A stretch of 47,089 nucleotides of DNA from contig USEY01000018.1 of the NCBI GenBank assembly GCA_900553815.1, positions 1 to 47,089 of the forward strand, written 5' to 3'. Position numbers and translations under genes: made by a program. Below the pieces are notes generated by a model. The model worked only from the letters and a program-made list of their open reading frames with translations. It searched no databases and was not told the origin of the DNA. Positions 1-10,796 of this stretch are shown here, piece by piece; positions within the stretch are counted from its first letter, which is position 1, and every line of letters begins with the position of its first letter. The stretch comes from an uncultured Bacteroides sp. Lineage in GTDB: Bacteria > Bacteroidota > Bacteroidia > Bacteroidales > Bacteroidaceae.

Positions 1-37
1 CTCCCAATGAAATCACTGCAATCAGAATTACATTCAT
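1..37 (-). CDS. rnfB: RnfB, electron transport complex subunit B (N-terminal fragment)
   Basis: The window edge cuts this gene after about 12 codons. Read on the minus strand from the ATG at 37, the peptide is MNVILIAVISLG, which resembles the membrane-anchor start of RnfB, the iron-sulfur subunit of the Rnf ferredoxin:NAD+ oxidoreductase. It lies 39 bp downstream of an RseC-family gene in the same direction, and rseC-rnfB adjacency is usual in Bacteroides. The call rests on this short hydrophobic start plus context, since the Fe-S cysteines lie outside the window. Confidence 0.7.
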   Translation of the reverse strand, partial: MNVILIAVISLG

Positions 38-76
38 AAATTAGTTGTTTATTAATTATGTTATAAATTTAATTAG

Positions 77-496
77 TTAATCCAAAGGCAAGACAGTAAA
101 AGAGAACTTCTTCTTCATCCGCGACTTGTTCAACCACAATATGAAGTAATATACAGCAAGACAAGGCAGCGAGCAACATACAGCCCACAGCTCATCCTGA
201 AAAACAGCCATTGCGATGAATAAGGAAACGATAAGAATGAAAAGAGGAACTACAAATGCCCACAATACTGCCAACATTCCCATTGACACCTGACCTAACA
301 CCCAGACACGGTCGCCAGGCTTGTAAGACGATGCATCAGCAGACACTACATCGATTAGCTTTTCACTGACATCGGCCGAAGTACAATGACCTTTGATGCT
401 ACAGGCAGCACAAGCCGAAGTCTGCATGATTCTCACTTGTAGAAGAGAACCGTTTATGTTTTCCACAATACCCTGATGTTTTATAGTATCCGCCAT
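77..496 (-). CDS. RseC/MucC-family membrane protein (SoxR-reducing system type)
   Basis: This 139-aa protein has an N-terminal domain with a cysteine cluster (C29-x2-C32-x5-C38), a small beta-rich segment, then two transmembrane helices at about residues 72-100 and 104-124. That is the layout of RseC (E. coli sigma-E modulator) and of the RseC-like part of the SoxR-reducing complex. In Bacteroides it is the first gene of the rnf cluster, and the start of rnfB follows after 39 bp. A role with the Rnf complex, perhaps in redox or Fe-S maturation, is inferred from context. The ATG at 496 has a promoter-like pair upstream at 525-553. Confidence 0.85.
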   Translation of the reverse strand: MADTIKHQGIVENINGSLLQVRIMQTSACAACSIKGHCTSADVSEKLIDVVSADASSYKPGDRVWVLGQVSMGMLAVLWAFVVPLFILIVSLFIAMAVFQDELWAVCCSLPCLAVYYFILWLNKSRMKKKFSFTVLPLD

Positions 497-524
497 TTTG
501 CAAAGTGTGCATTACAAATCGCGG

Positions 525-553
525 CAAATTTACGCATTATTTATGAACTGCAA
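525..553 (-). promoter_or_regulatory. Bacteroides-type promoter of the rseC-rnf operon
   Basis: On the minus strand TAAATTTG (525-532) fits the -7 consensus TAnnTTTG, and a TTG (551-553) lies 18 bp upstream as a -33 element. The predicted transcription start is about 20-25 bp before the ATG at 496. Confidence 0.6.
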
Positions 554-860
554 GGCATTCGATGACATTTTATATCATTGCAAGGGCTTTTTTCCCGTTT
601 TTTACACCTTCCAAGCGTTTTTTCTACAGGCAAACGGACTAATTTAGCATCGCCGTGTACGATTACATATACAATGCTGCACGTATTGACAGACTCGTTT
701 TCTTATCTTTCATCAGAGATTTGACAGGATACTATACATTTATATACTTATACACTATCGCCCTAGAGTATCCACCATACGCATACGGAAACATATTGCA
801 TCCTTTATAATGCCTCTGCAAATGCTAGACTTCAGAAGAAAAGGAGAAGAAAAGGAGAAG
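554..860. other. Intergenic region with no recognised gene
   Basis: This AT-rich stretch lies between the rseC promoter and the terminator of the DUF3078 gene. I see no open frame with a credible start, no tRNA and no clear repeat. It has a purine-rich run (AAGGAGAAG repeated) at about 840-860. Confidence 0.5.
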
Positions 861-918
861 AACAGAAAAAGAAACGGATGGTTTTACCTGACAAATCGCC
901 GTCAGCAAAACCATCCGT
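861..918 (-). terminator. Terminator of the DUF3078 gene
   Basis: An inverted repeat of 12 bp (874-885 with 907-918) encloses a second 5-bp stem (CTGAC 888-892 with GTCAG 901-905). On the minus strand it is followed by a T-rich tract (rc of 861-873). It begins 35 bp past the stop codon at 953. Confidence 0.8.
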
Positions 919-952
919 TATCACAAGTTATACAATATTGAAGTTTTCAGTT

Positions 953-2395
953 TTACCAAGTATAATTGAAACCAAATCCCAAAGTCTCATTCACCTGGAA
1001 ATAGCTAGTTCCTACCGTAGGTGCCGTACTGTCATCGTAACGGGCCAACACATACAGTTTGGCAGACAAGAAACGGTTCAAGATAAAATCAATGTTGTTC
1101 TCCCATTCTACACGCGTCCACTTATAGCTTGTCAAATAATCGAGGCGGGAAGTAAGCTTAATATACGATGTTACCGTCCATTGCAAATTGGCCTGAATTT
1201 GTGAACCGAAATCGTGTTTAACGCTGGCACCTTCTTCCAAGCCGTATGATGTCTCATTTACTTTACTATTACCTACATAGCGCATCGTATGGCTAAAAGG
1301 AGCAAGGAAAACAGACAAATTATAAGTATTCTTAGACAACTTATAGTCCATACCTATACTTGTCGACCAGTCGAGAGGTGCAAAAAAGGCAACTTTCAAA
1401 TCATTGCTATTGGCCGTATATCCATTAAAGAACTGAGTTTTGAATTCGGTAGATATGGTATAATACCATTTTGATACCGCCTGAATACCCAACTTGCTGT
1501 ACAAGCGCAACATATCATTATTGACCAAATAATTGTGACAGGTATCGGAAGGAGAAGAGTTGAATGCAAATTTTGCCTCCACCAGATTTTCCCATTGCAA
1601 TTTTTCGCGGTCGTTGTAATTGGCAAAAAGCTTCATATATACAGCTGCCGAGTGCGTACTCTCACCACCTTTGTACCAGTTGTCCGAAATATGGTTCTGG
1701 GTAAACTGAATAGAACCGTTTCCACCTGTGTACCACCAATTGGGTTTATGAATCACCACGCTGGCTTCTTCCTGTATTCCACGCATATTTTCTCGCGTAA
1801 ATAGCTTGACCACAGAAGGCTTGGATTCTGCTTCCTTCTCTATATTGTCTCTGAAAATTTTAGTCTTCAATACATCTTCTTCCGTCAACAATACCTTGTC
1901 ATAGCAATGTACGTAGGCACTCAGCAGCGTGTGGTCTACCACTTCGTTAGCCTCTTTCTTGGTAACAAACTGCAAGGTATCAAACTTCAGATAATTGACA
2001 GGTTCGGTGACTTTAAAGTCCGAATCCTCTTTCTTCCACTTCAACTGTGAAATACGTGCTACCGGCGATTTATAGAAAGTGAAAGGCAAGAACATGCGAT
2101 AATAATCGGGGTCAACCTCAATATAACGTTCAGGCGTAGTCGGATCATTCAAATAATCAAGCACGCCCAGATACCGTTCATACAAAACAGAAACCGTATC
2201 ATACTTGGAAACTGTAGTATCGCCGTCCATCTTCAACTTCAAGATAAGTTGATCTTTCAAAAAATCGGATATGGTATCGGGACGGGAAACAGAATCTGCA
2301 GAATGAACAATCTTTAAAGAATCGCGAGCATACAATGACCCACTAAAAAACAATGAGAAAAAAACTATTGATAAAAAGAAATACCTATTCTTCAT
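953..2395 (-). CDS. DUF3078 family outer-membrane-type protein
   Basis: This 480-aa protein begins with a clear signal peptide (about residues 1-23, ending near LYA-RDS). Its C-terminal half, from about residue 215, is rich in alternating aromatic/polar strands (WWYTGGNGS, DNWYKGGES) as in DUF3078 proteins of Bacteroidota. The last residues (LGFGFNYTW) end in an aromatic residue, as outer-membrane beta-barrels usually do. The function is unknown in the family; a barrel in the outer membrane is inferred from strand pattern and C-terminus. The gene is monocistronic, with its own promoter at 2501-2531 and a strong terminator. Confidence 0.8.
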   Translation of the reverse strand: MKNRYFFLSIVFFSLFFSGSLYARDSLKIVHSADSVSRPDTISDFLKDQLILKLKMDGDTTVSKYDTVSVLYERYLGVLDYLNDPTTPERYIEVDPDYYRMFLPFTFYKSPVARISQLKWKKEDSDFKVTEPVNYLKFDTLQFVTKKEANEVVDHTLLSAYVHCYDKVLLTEEDVLKTKIFRDNIEKEAESKPSVVKLFTRENMRGIQEEASVVIHKPNWWYTGGNGSIQFTQNHISDNWYKGGESTHSAAVYMKLFANYNDREKLQWENLVEAKFAFNSSPSDTCHNYLVNNDMLRLYSKLGIQAVSKWYYTISTEFKTQFFNGYTANSNDLKVAFFAPLDWSTSIGMDYKLSKNTYNLSVFLAPFSHTMRYVGNSKVNETSYGLEEGASVKHDFGSQIQANLQWTVTSYIKLTSRLDYLTSYKWTRVEWENNIDFILNRFLSAKLYVLARYDDSTAPTVGTSYFQVNETLGFGFNYTW

Positions 2396-2500
2396 AATGT
2401 AATGAAAATTAGTTTTTATTAAACAGCCCTGTAATCATAAACTTGCAGAAAAAGCACTACAAGAACAGGCAAAAACGGAATCAACCTTCTTTGCCTGCTG

Positions 2501-2531
2501 CAAATTTAGTCTTATTTCACATATAAACAAA
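2501..2531 (-). promoter_or_regulatory. Promoter of the DUF3078 gene
   Basis: On the minus strand TTTG (2528-2531), 19 bp, then TAAATTTG (2501-2508) is an exact match to the Bacteroides -33/-7 consensus. It predicts a 5' leader of about 100 nt before the ATG at 2395. Confidence 0.75.
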
Positions 2532-2758
2532 AAGCTTTCCTTAAAAGTTCACCCTCTACATACCTCTATTTTCAGCTATTATTTTCGGTCTTTTGACAAA
2601 TCCGACAAAAGCGTGTTAAGACATTTGGAACAGCATAAGAAGCAGGTTAAGCATAATCTATATTATCTCCGCCATTCCTGCCAGTTAAATCTTTCATCCT
2701 TGCGTACTTTTTTAGAATTGTTTTGCCCAAATAGCTATGTTACTTCCTCTTTTTTTCA

Positions 2759-2766
2759 TAATTTTG
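2759..2766 (+). promoter_or_regulatory. Probable -7 element of pyrG
   Basis: TAATTTTG matches TAnnTTTG. No good TTTG is seen at the expected -33 position. If used, it gives pyrG a leader of about 150 nt. The rest of the divergent gap 2532-2758 shows nothing I recognise. Confidence 0.45.
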
Positions 2767-2814
2767 CGCTTTAAAATTAAATATCAGAATAAGTTAAAAC
2801 TCAAATTTTAGAAA

Positions 2815-2890
2815 CGTCATTTCGCGTACGGGGTATTTGAATACGCTGGCATACAGCGCGCTAACAAGTTTACCGAGCGATGAAATGCGT
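2815..2890 (+). promoter_or_regulatory. Structured 5' leader of pyrG
   Basis: The leader holds consecutive small hairpins: GTAT/ATAC (2833-2844), CGCTG/CAGCG (2844-2858) and GCGCT/AGCG (2858-2879). They are flanked by CATTTC near 2818 and GAAATG near 2882, which can close the whole block. It has no T-run, so it is not a plain terminator. It could be a cis-regulatory RNA; this is inference from pairing only. Confidence 0.4.
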
Positions 2891-2902
2891 GGATAAGATT
2901 AG

Positions 2903-4546
<1,644 letters not shown>

Positions 4547-4583
4547 AAAAAGAACCGACACTTTAACTTAATTAATTCACTAC

Positions 4584-4644
4584 AGTTCTGCAAGTTCCAA
4601 CACCGTCGGGCTCGACAGCCTAACCATCAGGAGCTTGCAGAACT
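4584..4644. repeat. Inverted repeat between pyrG and yidC
   Basis: AGTTCTGCAAG (4584-4594) pairs exactly with CTTGCAGAACT (4634-4644). The 39-nt loop contains a further GTCG-GGCT-CGAC stem. No T-tract follows, so simple termination is unlikely on the plus strand. The structure ends 26 bp before the yidC start and may shape its translation or protect the upstream mRNA end. Confidence 0.6.
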
Positions 4645-4670
4645 TCATAAAAACTCACTTCATTTGATTT

Positions 4671-6521
4671 ATGGATAAAAACACCATCACTGGACTTGTC
4701 CTGATTGCTATTCTTCTGGTAGGCTTCAGTATTTTCAGCCGCCCGAGCAAGGAGCAGTTAGAGGCCCAGCAACGTTATTATGATTCTATTGCTTTGGTGC
4801 AGCAACGCGATGCTGAACTTCAGGCCAAGAAAGAAGCTGCTCTTGCCAATGAACGGGAAACGGCACTCAACGACTCTACATCGCTATTTTTCCAGTCAAG
4901 GCAGGGTGCCGACTCACTGGTCAGCATACAGAATAACCTGGCTACGCTGACGCTCAACACCAAAGGCGGAAGTCTTCATGCCGTTACACTGAAAGAATAC
5001 ATGGGTCAGGACAAGAAAACACCTGTCATGCTGTTCAACGGTGACGATGTATCGCTGAACTTCCTGTTCTTCAACAAGAAAGAAACCATACAGACACAAG
5101 ACTACTACTTCAAGGCCATCAACCAGACAGACAGCACCGTGACCATGCGCCTGAGTGCTGACAGTGCCAGCTACATAGACTTCTGCTATGCCATGCACAA
5201 CGACACTTACCTGGTAGATTTCAGTATCCGCGCTGTAGGCATGGATGGCAAACTGGCAGCCAGCAACAAGTCTGTAGACATTGAATGGTCGCAACGTGCC
5301 CGCCAGATAGAAAAAGGATATACCTATGAAAACCGTCTGGCCGAACTGACCTACAAAATTGCCGGAGAAGGAACCGACTACCTGTCGCCCAGCTCCAACG
5401 ATGAAGAGAATGTAGCCGAACCACTGGATTGGATTGCATTCAAGAACCAGTTCTTCTCTGCGGTATTCATCACCGACACTCAGTTTGAAAAGACCAAACT
5501 TGTATCCAAGATGGAGCCACAAGGCAGCGGTTATATCAAGGACTACAGTGCGGAAATGAGCACAACCTTTGACCCGACGGGTAAAGATGCCACTCAAATG
5601 TACTTCTACTTTGGTCCTAACCACTACAAGACATTGACTGCCTTGGATAGTGCCAACGACAAGGATTGGGAGTTGAACCGCCTTGTTTACCTGGGTTGGC
5701 CTCTCATCCGCTGGATAAACAAGTGGATTATCATCAATATCTTCGACTGGCTGTCAAGCTGGGGTCTCAGCATGGGAGTGGTACTGCTCTTGCTCACGCT
5801 GATTGTGAAGGCTGTAGTTTTCCCCGCAACATGGAAGACCTACATGTCATCGGCCAAAATGCGTGTACTTAAACCCAAAGTAGATGAAATCAATAAGAAA
5901 TATCCCCGTCAGGAGGATGCCATGAAGAAGCAACAGGAAATGATGGGACTCTACAGCCAATATGGTGTAAGCCCGATGGGAGGCTGTCTGCCCATGCTTA
6001 TCCAGTTCCCTATCTTCATCGCATTGTTCATGTTCGTACCAAGCGCCATCGAATTGCGTCAGCAGAGCTTCCTGTGGGCCGATGACCTCTCTACTTACGA
6101 TGCCATCATCAACTTCCCCTTCCACATTCCTTTGCTGGGAAGCCACCTCAGTCTCTTCTGTCTGCTGATGACTGTGACCAACATTCTGAACACGAAATAC
6201 ATGATGCAGCAGCAAGACACGGGTGCCAACCCGCAGATGGCCGCCATGAAATGGGTGTCCTACCTTATGCCTATCATGTTCCTGTTCATCCTGAACGACT
6301 ATCCTTCGGGATTGAACTACTACTACTTCATCTCTACTCTCATCAGTGTGGTAACTACCATTATACTGAGGAAGACCACCAACGAAGCCGCTTTGCTGGC
6401 ACAGCTGGAGGCAAACAAGAAAGATCCGAAAAAGATGAAGAGTACCGGCTTCGCCGCACGACTGGAAGCAATGCAGAAGCAACAGGAGCAAATGATGCGC
6501 GAACGACAGAATAAACGCTAA
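4671..6521 (+). CDS. yidC: Membrane protein insertase YidC
   Basis: This 616-aa insertase places proteins into the inner membrane, alone or with Sec. It has an N-terminal anchor helix (about residues 5-22), a large periplasmic domain (about 60-340) and a C-terminal five-helix core that starts near residue 365. The core shows the typical [13 protein letters not shown] segment, the cytoplasmic coiled loop ([16 protein letters not shown]) and the [15 protein letters not shown] motif. The basic C-terminal tail (KKMKSTGF, ending RERQNKR) may contact the ribosome. The length is usual for Bacteroidota YidC. A strong terminator follows at 6565. Confidence 0.97.
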   Translation: MDKNTITGLVLIAILLVGFSIFSRPSKEQLEAQQRYYDSIALVQQRDAELQAKKEAALANERETALNDSTSLFFQSRQGADSLVSIQNNLATLTLNTKGGSLHAVTLKEYMGQDKKTPVMLFNGDDVSLNFLFFNKKETIQTQDYYFKAINQTDSTVTMRLSADSASYIDFCYAMHNDTYLVDFSIRAVGMDGKLAASNKSVDIEWSQRARQIEKGYTYENRLAELTYKIAGEGTDYLSPSSNDEENVAEPLDWIAFKNQFFSAVFITDTQFEKTKLVSKMEPQGSGYIKDYSAEMSTTFDPTGKDATQMYFYFGPNHYKTLTALDSANDKDWELNRLVYLGWPLIRWINKWIIINIFDWLSSWGLSMGVVLLLLTLIVKAVVFPATWKTYMSSAKMRVLKPKVDEINKKYPRQEDAMKKQQEMMGLYSQYGVSPMGGCLPMLIQFPIFIALFMFVPSAIELRQQSFLWADDLSTYDAIINFPFHIPLLGSHLSLFCLLMTVTNILNTKYMMQQQDTGANPQMAAMKWVSYLMPIMFLFILNDYPSGLNYYYFISTLISVVTTIILRKTTNEAALLAQLEANKKDPKKMKSTGFAARLEAMQKQQEQMMRERQNKR

Positions 6522-6564
6522 CCACACTGGCCATACTGACAAGGCCAACATACATCTAAAGAAA

Positions 6565-6604
6565 GGCCGGGCAATTCATCCATGAGTTACCCGGCCTCTT
6601 TTTC
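6565..6604 (+). terminator. Rho-independent terminator after yidC
   Basis: GGCCGGG (6565-6571) pairs with CCCGGCC (6590-6596), and the inner AATTCAT/ATGAGTT extends the stem. A TCTTTTT tail follows. It separates yidC from the MATE gene 27 bp downstream. Confidence 0.88.
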
Positions 6605-6630
6605 CACTTCACAAACCTGCTACTAACCCA

Positions 6631-7965
6631 ATGAAAACATCTACCTATACCTACCGCGACATCTGGCACATAGCCTACCCCATTCTTATCAGCCTCCTCA
6701 TGGAGCAAATGATAGGAATGACCGACACAGCCTTTCTGGGGCGTGTGGGCGAAATAGAACTGGGAGCCTCCGCCATATCGGGTGTATTCTATATGGTCAT
6801 CTTCATGATAGCCTTCGGATTCAGTATCGGGGCACAGATACTGATGGCACGCCGAAACGGTGAACAACAATACAAGGAAATAGGAAACCTCTTTTACCAG
6901 GGAGTCTACTTCCAGCTGGGCATGGCTGTAGTAATGTTCCTGCTGGCTGTAGTATTGACACCTCTCATATTGGAGCGCATCATAGCTTCCCGTCACGTCT
7001 ATGAAGCTGCCGTCAGCTACCTTAACTGGCGCGTTGCAGGATTCTTCTTCTCCTTTGTCGCTGTCATGTTCCGCGCCTTCTTCCTGGCTACTACACAGAC
7101 AAAGACGCTGACGCTGAATTCCATCGTCATGGTACTGAGCAACGTTGTATTCAATTACCTGCTCATCTTCGGCAAGTGCGGTCTGCCGGCCCTTGGTATT
7201 GCCGGTGCCGCCATAGGCTCATCGCTGGCCGAGCTGGTATCACTACTATTCTTCATTTTCTACACCCGCAGCCACATAGATTGCCGCAAATACGGACTTA
7301 ACCGTATTCCACGTCTGAGTACCGCCACCTTGAAGCGAATGCTAAACGTGGCTTTCTGGACGATGATACAAAACTTTATTTCACTGAGCACCTGGTTCTT
7401 GTTCTTCCTTTACGTAGAACATCTGGGCGAACGGCCACTGGCCATCACCAACATCATACGCAGCGTATCGGGTATTCTGTTCATGGTCATGATGGCATTT
7501 GCTTCCACTTGCGGTTCGCTGGTAAGCAACCAGATAGGTGCCGGGCAGAGCGACAGTGTCCCCCACACTATTCGCCGCCACATCTGTATAGCCTATGCCT
7601 TCGTACTGCCTGTAGCGCTCCTGTTCAGTCTATTTCCCGAACTCATTCTCAGCGTATATACTGACATGCCCGAACTGCGCCAAGCTGCCGTTCCTTCATT
7701 GTGGGTACTTTGCTCTTCCTATCTGGTCATTGTTCCCGCCAATGTCTACTTCCAGTCTGTATCAGGTACCGGCAATACTCGCGCTGCCCTGTGGTTGGAA
7801 ATGAGTGTGCTTGTCATCTATGTGGCCTACACCACCTACATTGTCTACTTCCTGAAGGTTGATGTTGCCATAGCCTGGACCGCCGAACATATTTACGCCA
7901 TAGGCATCCTAAGCCTCTGCTATCTTTACATAAAAAAAGGAAAGTGGAAAGGAAAGAATATTTAG
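6631..7965 (+). CDS. MATE family efflux transporter
   Basis: This 444-aa protein has about 12 hydrophobic helices and the two-fold repeat of MATE (multidrug and toxic compound extrusion) carriers. The first helix region reads ISLLMEQMIGMTDTAFLG, the typical family start, and NQIGAG in the second half repeats the corresponding motif. Such carriers expel cationic drugs or metabolites using a Na+ or H+ gradient; the substrate here cannot be told. The gene sits between the yidC terminator and a convergent ABC permease gene, with a GTTGAGA-type inverted repeat starting at its stop codon. Confidence 0.93.
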   Translation: MKTSTYTYRDIWHIAYPILISLLMEQMIGMTDTAFLGRVGEIELGASAISGVFYMVIFMIAFGFSIGAQILMARRNGEQQYKEIGNLFYQGVYFQLGMAVVMFLLAVVLTPLILERIIASRHVYEAAVSYLNWRVAGFFFSFVAVMFRAFFLATTQTKTLTLNSIVMVLSNVVFNYLLIFGKCGLPALGIAGAAIGSSLAELVSLLFFIFYTRSHIDCRKYGLNRIPRLSTATLKRMLNVAFWTMIQNFISLSTWFLFFLYVEHLGERPLAITNIIRSVSGILFMVMMAFASTCGSLVSNQIGAGQSDSVPHTIRRHICIAYAFVLPVALLFSLFPELILSVYTDMPELRQAAVPSLWVLCSSYLVIVPANVYFQSVSGTGNTRAALWLEMSVLVIYVAYTTYIVYFLKVDVAIAWTAEHIYAIGILSLCYLYIKKGKWKGKNI

Positions 7966-8104
7966 TTGAAAGTTGAGAGTTGAGGGTTGAGAGGGAAGAG
8001 TTGGGAGTTATTAACCGTTTACCGTTTATTACTCATCGCATACCACTTTCCCCTCTCAACTCTCAACTTTCAACCTTCAACTCTCCCCTCTCAACCCTCA
8101 ACTT
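7964..8104. repeat. GTTGAGA-type degenerate repeat in inverted orientation
   Basis: Between the convergent MATE and ABC permease genes, 7964-8009 is built from variants of the heptamer GTTGAGA/GTTGAGG and 8044-8104 from its complement (TCTCAAC, CCTCAAC). The arms can pair over about 30 bp in more than one register. The loop (8010-8043) carries a short direct repeat ACCGTTT. It may act as a bidirectional terminator, although no clean T-tract is present. Confidence 0.75.
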
Positions 8105-8107
8105 AAC

Positions 8108-9223
8108 TCAGCTTCTCTTCCTGTAACTCAACACTGCCCACCCGTTGAACACCGCCGCAAACAACAGCAATGCACCCAATTGTGGAAGCAAATCGGCAAT
8201 ACCTCCGCCACGCAAGAAAACCGTACGCATCACTTCTACAAAATAGCGCAGTGGATTGACATACGTCACAGCCTGTGCCCATTGCGGCATGCTATGGATA
8301 GGCGTAAACAAACCGCTCATCAGCACCAGGATAAGGATGAAAAAGAACATGACGAACATGGCCTGCTGAAGTGTGGAAGAATAGTTGGATACAAGCAATC
8401 CAAAACCTGACACCAGAAACAGAAAGATAATAGAGAAGAAATAAACCGTGAGAAAGTGACCGACGGGAAGTATGCCATAGAGCAGCCATGCCAGCAGAAA
8501 AGCAATGCTTAGTACCACCAAACCTATCAGCCAATAAGGTATCAATTTGGCGCGAATAAATGTAAACTTGCCGACCGGTGTCACGTTTATCTGCTCTATG
8601 GTGCCAGCTTCCTTCTCACCAACCACATTGAGCGCAGGCAGGGCACCGCAGATAAGTGTCAGCAACATCACCATAAGAGCTGGCACCATGAAGAGCTTGT
8701 AGTTGAGCCATGGGTTGTACAGATTGAGCACCTCCACCCCAATGCGAGGCATACTGTTGACAGGAACCGACACACCTTCCATCTCTTCAGCCAACTGTTG
8801 GACATAACCTGTCACAATGGAAGAAAGGTAAGAACTGCCCATACCTCCCTTGGTGCCGTTTACAGCATTGGCCGACACTAGTACCCGAGGGGAGCCTCCC
8901 CTCATCCATTCCTTCTCAAAGCCACGGGCAATCTCCAGAATAATATCTGCCGAACCGGCTTCAACATGTTGCAACGCTTCATCGTAGGAAGGCGGACAGG
9001 CATGAACTTTGAAATAAGTGGATGCCATGACTTCCTGCACCAGCCTGCGCGACAAGGGGCTATGGTCACTGTCTATAATATCCAGTCTGATATTCTTCAC
9101 CTCCAGACTGGCCGCCCAGGGCATCAGAATCATAATCATACAGGGAAACAGCAATATCAGCTTCGGAATGAAAGGATTCCTGAAGAGTTGCTTGAATTCT
9201 TTTTCTATCAGATACTTTATCAT
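8108..9223 (-). CDS. ABC-2 type permease (YbhR/YbhS-like), distal gene of efflux operon
   Basis: This 371-aa membrane protein has the DrrB/YhhJ-like layout: one N-terminal helix (about residues 20-40), a periplasmic domain of about 140 residues, then five helices from about 180 to the end. The EKEAGTIEQINVTP segment lies just before helix 2, as in ABC-2 permeases of this class. It is the last gene of an operon with TolC, HlyD, ATPase and a second permease. A 414-bp gap carrying a repeat array separates it from the other permease gene. It probably pairs with that permease to form the membrane channel of a tripartite exporter. Confidence 0.9.
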   Translation of the reverse strand: MIKYLIEKEFKQLFRNPFIPKLILLFPCMIMILMPWAASLEVKNIRLDIIDSDHSPLSRRLVQEVMASTYFKVHACPPSYDEALQHVEAGSADIILEIARGFEKEWMRGGSPRVLVSANAVNGTKGGMGSSYLSSIVTGYVQQLAEEMEGVSVPVNSMPRIGVEVLNLYNPWLNYKLFMVPALMVMLLTLICGALPALNVVGEKEAGTIEQINVTPVGKFTFIRAKLIPYWLIGLVVLSIAFLLAWLLYGILPVGHFLTVYFFSIIFLFLVSGFGLLVSNYSSTLQQAMFVMFFFILILVLMSGLFTPIHSMPQWAQAVTYVNPLRYFVEVMRTVFLRGGGIADLLPQLGALLLFAAVFNGWAVLSYRKRS

Positions 9224-9637
9224 AATCTGTTTTTATTCGTTCGTAAACAAGTAAACCTATATAAATCAGTACACACGCAAATATTTGCCAGTCACCCTTA
9301 TCATACCTCCTATCTTTTCATTTAAAAGAATGAGGTATTACTCCAGTTTCACGCCCCAATCACAGCCCTACCAATCAATATCCAAGTAGATTTGCCAAGC
9401 AATATATGGCTTTTCAAATCTTCACACATGGACTGTGAAGCTTTCACAATGCGACTGTGAATATATCACAATAGGATTGTGATGCCTTCACAGTCCTACT
9501 GTGACAAACTGTGAATATACATTTTCCATTTGCCGAAACCACTCCGATGCCATTAAAAGCCAGTAGAAGCACAAACTATCTGTTGAACCATTTTACAATC
9601 AATAAACCTAGCGGTAGCAACAACCTACAGGCAAAAC
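9224..9637. other. Intra-operon gap between the two permease genes
   Basis: This 414-bp stretch has no credible gene. Its main content is the 22-bp-period TTCACA array at 9421-9515. A weak -7-like AATATTTG lies on the minus strand near 9290 and could restart transcription of the downstream permease. Confidence 0.6.
9421..9515. repeat. Four-unit palindromic array, period 22 bp (TTCACA-N7-TGTGAA)
   Basis: Units start at 9421, 9443, 9465 and 9487, exactly 22 bp apart. Each is an imperfect palindrome with arms TTCACA/TGTGAA (ATCACA/TGTGAT in unit 3, TGTGAC as right arm in unit 4) around 7 variable bases. A lone half-site TGTGAA follows at 9510-9515. Arms are conserved while centres differ, which suggests selection on pairing or on a dimeric binding site. 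The 3-bp spacers exclude CRISPR. Confidence 0.85.
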
Positions 9638-10747
9638 CTACTCCAGTCTATTCTTGAACTTCCTGAGGCTTACCGTAATCAGCAACACTGCCATACCCAA
9701 TAGCACAGCAACCTCGGTCAGCACATTATTAATGTCCACACCCTGAATCATGAGTTTACGTACCGCCTGTATATACCAACGGGCCGGGATAGCAGCCGAT
9801 ACCGTCTGAAGTATCCAGGGCATACTCTCCACAGGAAATATCATACCCGACAAAAGCATGGTGGGCATCATCAGCACTAAGCCCGATGCCAGCATGGCTG
9901 CCACCTGCGTCTGAGTCAGCGTGGAAATAAGTAATCCCAGCGAAAGCGACACGAAAATGAAGAGCAGCGACACAGCTACCAACCATCCCAGACTGCCTGC
10001 CACAGGCACGTGGAGCACATAGACCGAAAGCAGCAAGATAGTAGTAAGATTGACAAACGACAGCACAAAGTAAGGAACAGCCTTGGAAAGGATAATAAAT
10101 ATAGGACGCACAGGCGACACAAGCAATACCTCCATGGTGCCCATTTCCTTCTCACGGACAATAGAGACGGAAGTCATCATGGCGCATATCAGCATCAGGA
10201 TAAGCCCCATGACACCCGGCACAAAATTGTAGACGCTCTTCATCTGAGGATTGTAGAGCAACTTCACCTCGGGCTGCAAACTTACCATACGACCGGCAAC
10301 TTTGGGAGGCAACAACTGACGGGCAACCGTTTGGATAATGCCCGTGGCATAGCTGGCCTGCATGGTAGCGGTGTTGGGGTCGGTAGCGTCGCAAACCAGC
10401 TGGACAGCAGACTGTCCAGTATATAGTTTATTGGCAAAGTCGGAGCTAAACACCACAGCCATGTCTACCTGCGAACGTCGGAAAGCATCGTCCATCTGCG
10501 CAGGCGAACTGAAACGGGTGGTCAGCGTGAAATATTCAGAGGCATCCAGCTGCTCAATAATACGACGCGTCAGCACATCGTCCGAAGGGTCGAGCACAGC
10601 CATGCGTACATTCTGCACTTCGGTGGTGATGGCAAAGCCGAAAAGGACAATCTGTACCACGGGCATGACGAGCAAAATGAGCATTGTACGTCGGTCACGG
10701 AAAATGTGGCGAAACTCTTTGCCGGCAAATATGAGGAACTGTTTCAT
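9638..10747 (-). CDS. ABC-2 type permease (YbhS-like)
   Basis: This 369-aa protein has an N-terminal helix (about residues 21-42, ending FGFAITTEVQNVRMAVLD), a periplasmic domain and five C-terminal helices. The REKEMGTMEVLLVSPVRP segment before helix 2 is the hallmark of ABC-2 (DrrB/YhhJ/YbhS) permeases. It lies 49-54 bp after the ATPase gene, in order MFP-ATPase-permease-permease as in E. coli ybhGFSR. It likely forms a heterodimeric channel with the downstream permease, driven by the double-NBD ATPase. The substrate is unknown; drugs, organic anions or lipids are possible. Confidence 0.92.
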   Translation of the reverse strand: MKQFLIFAGKEFRHIFRDRRTMLILLVMPVVQIVLFGFAITTEVQNVRMAVLDPSDDVLTRRIIEQLDASEYFTLTTRFSSPAQMDDAFRRSQVDMAVVFSSDFANKLYTGQSAVQLVCDATDPNTATMQASYATGIIQTVARQLLPPKVAGRMVSLQPEVKLLYNPQMKSVYNFVPGVMGLILMLICAMMTSVSIVREKEMGTMEVLLVSPVRPIFIILSKAVPYFVLSFVNLTTILLLSVYVLHVPVAGSLGWLVAVSLLFIFVSLSLGLLISTLTQTQVAAMLASGLVLMMPTMLLSGMIFPVESMPWILQTVSAAIPARWYIQAVRKLMIQGVDINNVLTEVAVLLGMAVLLITVSLRKFKNRLE

Positions 10748-10796
10748 ATAAAAAACATCTCGTTAAATTCAGTAATAAATCCATGTCTTTACCCTA

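Noticed and set aside
9421..9515. Possible CRISPR array (also considered at 30503, 36500 and 46224)
   Set aside because: Units are 17-22 bp with only 0-5 bp between them, spacers of normal length are absent and no cas gene is in the window.
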